Assembly: GCA_030765065.1 (NCBI GenBank)
Contig: CM060979.1
Coordinates: 105,822,350-105,886,349 of the forward strand
Reading direction: 5' to 3'
DNA length: 64,000 nt
DNA from: Deroplatys truncata
Lineage: Eukaryota; Arthropoda; Insecta; Mantodea; Mantidae
Positions 58,286 through 64,000 of this stretch are shown here, one piece after another. Below the pieces are notes generated by a model. That model did no database searches. It was given only the letters and a program-made list of their open reading frames with translations, and was not told the origin of the DNA. Each line of letters opens with the position of its first letter. The first letter of the stretch is position 1. The position numbers and the translations under genes are program-made.

Positions 58286-58960
58286 AGAAAAAAAAGAAAC
58301 CAGCGAAAAGTTTTGGTTGCAATCATAAAATAAAGTAGGAAAAAATCAATTCATCACAATTTTTTGTCCTTGATGTTGCGATGCCCGGAATAGCGCAATT
58401 ATCCCAGCATGTACAAATCCATCCAGTAGTAGCAATAGTAATACTTAAGCCCTAGATTTTTGGGTTTGTATAATCCCCTTTTAGTTTTTAACTTAAAATG
58501 TTTTTTTAAGTTATTTAACCGTATAAATTGTTTATATTATTTGTTAGTAAAGTTGTACTACTCTAAAAACATTTTTGTCGCACTTTATTTTAACCTCCAT
58601 GACTGTATAGTACAAAGGTACATAGACAGTTCCTAAATATTCTCTAAATTCTTAAATTATTTTCAACACTTCTTACCAACTAAATTAAAAAGGAAGAACA
58701 TATTCACAACTTCAGTTTATGATTATCACATTGTCACATCCAATATACCAGGAAACTATACACACATTTTCAAACTACAGAGCAGAGCTTTTAGTTGCTG
58801 TAACATTGCATAAACAATTAATACACTTCCAGGTTTTAGGAACCAGCTAAATTAAAAAAAAGAAAGAAAGAATAGAAAAAAGAACAACCACACACATGCA
58901 CGGCTTCATTTAATGATTGATTTCATATTTTCAGTTTCAATATATCGTACCAGTAAATTA
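58286..58960. repeat. Degenerate ~90-bp direct repeat, left copy and spacer
   Basis: CACATTTTCAAACTACAGAG, CTTTTAGTTGCTGTAACATT and CTTCCAGGTTTTAGG at 58762-58842 recur right of the transposon at 60424-60500 (AACATTTTCAAGCTACAATA, CTTTCACTTGCTGTTACATT, TTTCCAGGTTTTGCGG). A third partial similarity (CTAAATTAAAAA) lies at 58680. The transposon probably jumped into an old tandem repeat. Confidence 0.5.
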
Positions 58961-58964
58961 AAAT

Positions 58965-60421
58965 ACAGGGTGTCCCGTTTAAAACACCAATAAAATAAAT
59001 GGTTATAGCTAGGAATGTATAAGCCAAAGAGAAATAAATCTAGTTAGATTTGTTAGTGCAGATCTTGCAATTTGTGTAACAATGTAACAATGGTTGCCAC
59101 GGAGTTGCGGCATTGAGAAATAAATAAATAAATTAACAACAGAAATACAATAAATGTTTATAACTTAATAGACAAAGTTATGTAATTGAAACCTTTAACA
59201 TTTTCTATTAGCCAAAGAGCTGCAATTTGAATAGATTTCAACGACAACCATTTGTAGCACGGCACATGTCGAGCCTGTTTTCCACCTCTCTTCAGGTATT
59301 CATCAGCATAGCAATTGTGACATTTTAAATCGCAAGGAAATTATGAGTTTCAAATAATCTAGGTCAGCCACTGGTATTCTGTAAACTCGACGAATCCCCA
59401 TTGAAAAATGTCCAAGGGTGATAGATCTGGTGACCTTGCGGCCAAGCGATTGTCTCGAATCCTCTGCCAATCCACTGTCTGGGAAAATTGTCATTCAGAA
59501 ACTTGCATACCTCCCATGCGAAGTGAGGAGAAGTGCCATCTTGCTGAAAAATGGTTTCTGCAGGAAGTTGCGGGACGACATACAACTCCAACATGTCTAT
59601 ATAGATTCGACCAGTCGCTGCAGGTTCAGCAAAAAAGAAGGGACCTATCACGCGATCTTTCATTAAACTGCACCAGACATTAACTTTGAGTGAATCACGT
59701 TCATGTTGAAACACAAAAGAAGGATTCTCACTCCCCCATATTCTGAAATTCTTTCTATTAACTTTTCCTGATATGTGGAAAGTTATCTTGTCAGATATGA
59801 TCTAAGTCCGAGGAGTTTCTATAAATTTTGTCCAAAACACTCAACAAAATTTAGCCTCTTATGTTTATCATCGTACTTGATTTTCTGTGGATTTGAATTT
59901 TGTATGCTCGAATACTTTTGTGCACAACATTGTGAACACTACTGCGAGGAATCTGGAGTTGTAAACTTGCTTTTCGGATTTATATTCTTGGCCTTCATAT
60001 AAAGTAGGTTCGTATGAGTTCAATGTTCTTTTCGCAAACTCTTTTCTTAGCATGCTTACTACTGCTTGACAACAAGCTTCCTGTTTCCTTCAACTTTGCA
60101 TCCCAGGCCAGGAATGGGATCGTGCCTTTGAAGGTTGTATTCCCGACGAAATCGGCGGTGAACATGCTTCACAGACTTTGTTTCTGCTAACGAAAGAACA
60201 CACGAGACTTCCTGCTGAACAGTCTACATGACTAGTTTCACAGAATCAGCAGTTTGCTGTTATTTATTTCTGAATGTCACAACTCCTTGGCAACTATTGT
60301 TACATTGTTACACAAATTGCAAGATCTACACTACCAAATCTGACTAATTTATTTCTTTTTGGCTTATACATTCCCAGTTATAACCATTTATTTTATTGGT
60401 GTTATAAGTGGGATACCCTTT
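58965..60421 (-). mobile_element. Tc1/mariner-superfamily element with ~165-bp inverted repeats
   Basis: The left end ACAGGGTGTCCCGTTTAAAA and, read from the right, TAAAGGGTATCCCACTTATA lead into CACCAATAAAATAAATGGTT, then GGGAATGTATAAGCCAAA, GATCTTGCAATTTGTGTAAC, AATGTAACAAT.GTTGCCA and CGGAGTTG. Matching continues to about 59127 on the left and 60256 on the right. Such long inverted ends exceed the usual 20-30 bp of mariner. The element is about 1.46 kb with a broken transposase inside. Confidence 0.88.
59320..60235 (-). pseudogene. Tc1/mariner-type transposase pseudogene
   Basis: The minus strand begins near 60228 with MQTVQQEVSCVLSLAETKSV, KHVHRRFRREYNLQRHDPI, an N-terminal HTH of the DUF4817 kind. 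Then come SLQLQIPRSSVHNVVHKSIR near 59960-59900, KVNVWCSLMKDRVIGPFFFA at 59690-59630 and the second catalytic Asp in IFQQDGTSPHFAWEVCKFLN at 59560-59500. WIGRGFETIAWP follows. A shift then gives SPDLSPLDIFQWGF with the third Asp at about 59430-59390. Stops before 59870 and at least two frame changes make it inactive. The two later acidic residues survive. I could not locate the first Asp with confidence. Confidence 0.85.
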
Positions 60422-60423
60422 AT

Positions 60424-61509
60424 AAACATTTTCAAGCTACAATACAGAGCTTTCACTTGCTGTTACATTGTACAACCAAATAATTTCCAGGTTTTGCGGC
60501 ATAAAACTTTTCTTGAGAAGTGAGTCTGTATAGTCTAAACTATAAATGTTGATTCAGACAAGAGAAATCTTATTAAAGACTTTCAGGGTGATAGAGACAA
60601 ATTTCTTTTAGAACCAGTAAGCAGAACTGATGCACAGGGTTTGTGCGCTTGGGGGCTAATTGAACATATATTGCATACTTTTTAAATAAAAGTGATTCAT
60701 ATTTCACTGCTCATACATTAATTCTCAAAATAATGTATTTTTTGTCTTCTTTTCCTTTTGAATAGCAGATGTAGCCCTTTTTAGGTTTTAACGTCCTACT
60801 TAGTTGTTTTTAGGTTTTATGAGATTGGAATATTTGACCTCCATGATAATTAAATGGATGATTATGTTAATATACTGCAGTTAACTAGCAAGGAATAAAA
60901 CAGTTTAAAACCTAAGAATCCGTACCCTGGTAATAATAAATAAAATGCTCCTGTCGTGCAGTACAAAATAAATAATTATATTCCTGCTTGTAAACCAGCC
61001 AAGAGTTCAACTTACACAGTACAAAGGGGTAATCTGGCTTAAATTCTGAATTTTCCAAAAACCGTTGTGCTTATTTGGAAAGAGACATAGCATGTGTGTA
61101 TTAACTACTTCATTCTGCTTTTCCTTCCATTTTGTTACTAGAGCTTGCATTCACTGCCACATATTGGCCCTGGTAGTTGCCTATTTCAAAATCATTGAAC
61201 CAGGCTTAGTGGGCAGGTCACTATATCTTATTTCCTACGATTTTCATCCATGGGAGAATATAAGAGAAAGTGTGACTCTCCTCATATGCCTGCTAGCTTC
61301 AAGACCCGAGATATTAAATTGTTGAACTTGTGATTTCGATAACAGGTAACCAGTTTATTTACGTGTGGCAGGAAATGGACAACTATTTTAGGTTTATCGC
61401 ACAATAAATTGTACAATAGGGAGAAACCTTAACGACCCTTTTTCCCAGAATGAAAGCTGCATGCAATGGAATGAGTTAAGGACATTACTTTTTGTCTTGA
61501 ACTATATTC
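60424..61509. other. Right copy of direct repeat, then unassigned spacer
   Basis: 60424-60510 is the partner of 58762-58842. Beyond it I find only short frames (86 codons at 61065-61325) with no recognised domain. Confidence 0.4.
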
Positions 61510-61516
61510 ATACTGA

Positions 61517-61831
61517 ATGTTTGCAACTTCTAAGAGTATTAAACGTGGAACCTTTTCTATCAGTGTTGAAGATTTGGGAATACTTTATAATTTAAAGAAG
61601 TTCTCTGTGCTTCCAAAAGAATCACAATCTCCATGTATACAAAACTGTCCTATTAAAATTTTATCTATTTTTAAGGATCTGCACAACAAACCTATCATTA
61701 AGACCTTGAAAATTAATGCAATTATAAACTCTGGTGAAGAAGCAAGGAAAAGCATACTTTTGGAGCAACTTCAGAATCGGGGACATTATCATGAGGTGTG
61801 TCAATTGGTACATAAAATGGCCAAAGGTTAA
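61517..61831 (+). CDS. Unassigned 104-codon open frame, possible exon
   Basis: Begins MFATSKSIKRGTFSISVEDL and ends CQLVHKMAKG. Composition is balanced, with Lys/Glu-rich amphipathic stretches (NSGEEARKSILLEQLQNRG) unlike the low-complexity frames elsewhere in this AT-rich window. AACTTCTAAG at 61524-61533 could be a splice acceptor and CCAAAG/GTTAAC at 61821-61832 a splice donor, so it could be an internal host exon or a retrotransposon piece. I do not recognise the family. An LTR-like block starts immediately after it. Confidence 0.3.
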   Translation: MFATSKSIKRGTFSISVEDLGILYNLKKFSVLPKESQSPCIQNCPIKILSIFKDLHNKPIIKTLKINAIINSGEEARKSILLEQLQNRGHYHEVCQLVHKMAKG

Positions 61832-61832
61832 C

Positions 61833-62501
61833 TGTCACAATGCTTTAAAACTATGATACAAAATTCCTGCTTAAATAATTACAGAGGCGGAGTGTTGCCC
61901 AATCAAGCAATTGTCTCGCAATTCTGTGATTTATCCAGTCTTTCAAGTGTCACTCTCTCAGTTCGCACTGTCACAGTTTCATTTTTATGCAGTTCACCTT
62001 CACTGGAAGTGAACTAGTGAACTAGTTAAATTCTCCGTCACTCCACTTTCTTCGTAATGTAGCATCTTCACGCCGGACGGTTCACTTCACTGGGGAGTCG
62101 AAGACTAGACCTCCACAACCCGTCGCTCTGTAGTAGTTGCACTCACAACAGCCGTCAACAACTCGCTCGGAGAATCGCTCTTGATGTCGCACGGTAAACT
62201 CAACCGCCTACTGAACTCGCAGCTGACTGACACGACTCACTCTATTGTCGCCACTCTACTCGCAATGACTGTCTCCCGCGAGAGCGCTCGCTTGTATAGT
62301 TAGTGAAATCTTTCCACGAGGTTCTCAAACGATATGAACTAATTCGACACACTTTCTGGAGGAGGGGGCAGATGAAGCTTCCAGAAGGTTCTGCCGATAC
62401 CGCGCCCGGTATTTACGCTGGCAAGCGCCCATTATCGGTGTTTACTCAGGCCGCACGGCGCTGATCTCCCGATAACCATGCGCCATAGCCGTTATGTCAC
62501 A
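61833..62501 (-). mobile_element. LTR-like GC-richer block
   Basis: Read on the minus strand it starts TGTGACATAACGGCTATGGC and ends TTTTAAAGCATTGTGACA, giving TG...CA ends over 669 bp. Base composition is clearly higher in G+C than both flanks. An inverted repeat (AGTTCACCTTCACTGGAAGT, then GAACTAGTGAACT) lies at 61991-62023. The expected 4-6 bp target duplication is not visible (GTTAAC against ATACTT). It could also be a CpG-bearing regulatory region. Confidence 0.35.
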
Positions 62502-64000
62502 ATACTTAAAGAATCTATCACTTGACAGACATGATAGCTCACTAGTGCAGGTGAGTGTGCGATTTCAAAACGCCTATATGACTCAAAATAAGAAAACCAG
62601 AACCATTACTGAGCCACTCCTTTTTCCTTGCTAATTCTCCTCTTTCCAGTGCATTCTGCTTCGTATTCTCCCTCTTAGATTCAATGCTTTCAGTAACTTT
62701 GGAGAGAAGAGCTGTGTAATGTTATTGTCAGGAGTGGGTTGTGCCTGTTCTAGTAGAATACTAGTACCTGCCAAAGGAGGTAAACTAAATAACATTTCAA
62801 TGTAAAATGCTTACTTGGAAGAGTGTCTTCTGTGCCTTTCTGATATACAAAGGACGATAAAATGCTTAGCTTCAAAGCTTCGCGTAGCAATCTGATTTGC
62901 TTGTTAGAGGCTAATGCACATGGTGCTTTTAAGCTGATACAAATCTTCAACTATTATTCTGGTCTCTTGAGAATTTCTCTGTATAAGGCTTTATTTTCTA
63001 TGCATGGGGTAAAAAAGCATATATGGCAGCATAAATGCCTGCAACATGTGTGCTGAGTATCTTGAATCCTTGGTACGATTTAATATTATAAAAACAATCA
63101 ATATATACGAAGTTGCCTAAGCACGTGAATGAAAATGCAAAATGTTACTTTAAATGCGGTGAATAACTGTAGTCTTAAGCAGACAGTTTCAGTCATTTCC
63201 CACAGATCAAAAGGCTATAGTGATTTTTCCAACAGGTTCAGCCAAGTAAAATGAGCCTGAGAAAGAAGCTTGCTATGCCATATCACTACGATTTCGAATA
63301 AACTGATTAATAATTTCTTACGTCCATAATCATTTTTCCATATTATCAGTAATTTCCAGATATTTTTATGTTTAGTTACAACATTCATGCTGGTTCCAAA
63401 TGGCACAGTACAACGCGTGAAGTAAGCGCGATTATCCATAGGAGTTCGATGCCAGAGGATCATATTAAAGTTCGAAAACAGGTTTGAATAATGTAAAGCA
63501 ATAAATGTTGTACAACGTAGTATGATGTACGAGAGAAGTAAAAAATGGGGATTAAGAAGTCACAATAAACCTTTGGAAGCTCCACAAACGTAATTTAAAT
63601 GTTCTTTGGTTGGAAGACAAGTGATAGAGCTAGGAATCGGAATATTCCAAAGCAGCAAAGAGAATTAAGTACTTTAAATAGTAACCATATGTTTATCGGA
63701 AAAATTTAAAATAGGTTGCCCTGAGAATACCACATTTAGATTCTTGAAACAAGCGCTGCTTTTGAAAATGAAAATGAGATATTCAACATATAAGACTCTG
63801 AAGGTATCTCCACACGTTTATGAGCGAAACATTAACCATGTAACAGGCTTTATATTGGACACCACTGTGGGCTAATTTTTCAATTTAGACCACGAGATAT
63901 CTGCATTAGCAGAACAGCTGGCTACCCCACACTATTCCCACTTTGTGGAATTGCTTGTTCCCAAACGACAGCCCCTTCTTCTGTAGATATCTACTGCTTT
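62502..64000. other. Unassigned AT-rich right end
   Basis: Frames of 64-82 codons (62862-63056 plus; 63215-63463 minus) have no recognised domain. No repeat shared with the rest of the window was seen. Confidence 0.4.

Overview
This window reads as repeat-rich, A+T-rich nuclear DNA of an arthropod, most likely an insect with a large genome. The evidence is the repeat content: several insect-type Tc1/mariner elements, Jockey-type LINE remains, hAT and pogo/Tigger relics, several tRNA-derived SINE families, solo LTRs, microsatellites and minisatellites. I cannot name the species. In 64 kb I find no intact host gene, no functional tRNA or rRNA and no prokaryotic organisation. Nearly every longer open frame is a decayed transposon gene, antisense to one, or chance.

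Layout. 1-935: end of a Tc1-like element running off the left edge. 1.7-4.4 kb: two copies of a dominant ~0.9 kb repeat, here called repeat A, one split by two SINE insertions. 5.6-7.7 kb: SINE cluster with an inverted pair. 8.97-10.93 kb: a 1.29 kb mariner inserted in the coding part of a deleted mariner. 12.28-13.98 kb: a third Tc1/mariner-type element with destroyed catalytic residues. 14.1-14.7 kb: SINE plus a 52-bp triplication. 15.6-16.4 kb: LINE fragments. 16.57-17.38 kb: first of three related solo LTRs. 20.9-23.9 kb: three repeat A copies. 24.7-25.2 kb: 41-bp minisatellite. 29.3-36.3 kb: MITE candidate, three repeat A copies (one with a tandemly repeated end) and long AT/GA microsatellites. 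37-40.3 kb: hAT relic, then a fairly complete but broken Jockey-type LINE. 41.8-42.7 kb: second LTR. 44.5-45.6 kb: 30-bp minisatellite with a long decapeptide-repeat frame. 46.7-48.35 kb: repeat A split by the third LTR. 49.1-50.8 kb: hAT transposase pseudogene. 53.0-54.25 kb: direct repeats with TG/CA ends. 54.9 kb: SINE. 57.4-58.3 kb: repeat A fragments and a Tigger relic. 58.97-60.42 kb: Tc1-type element with ~165-bp inverted repeats. 61.5-62.5 kb: an unassigned open frame next to a GC-richer LTR-like block.

How the parts relate. The repeats nest: SINEs, an LTR and probably a Tigger element sit in repeat A, and one mariner sits in another. These nestings give relative ages and, in two cases, let the empty target site be read. 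The most interesting unassigned element is repeat A. Its 12-bp subterminal inverted repeats, internal TG-rich microsatellite, end hairpin and tandem end units resemble Helentron/DINE-type non-autonomous elements, but that classification is my inference. All family calls come from reading motifs by eye; no database search was possible.
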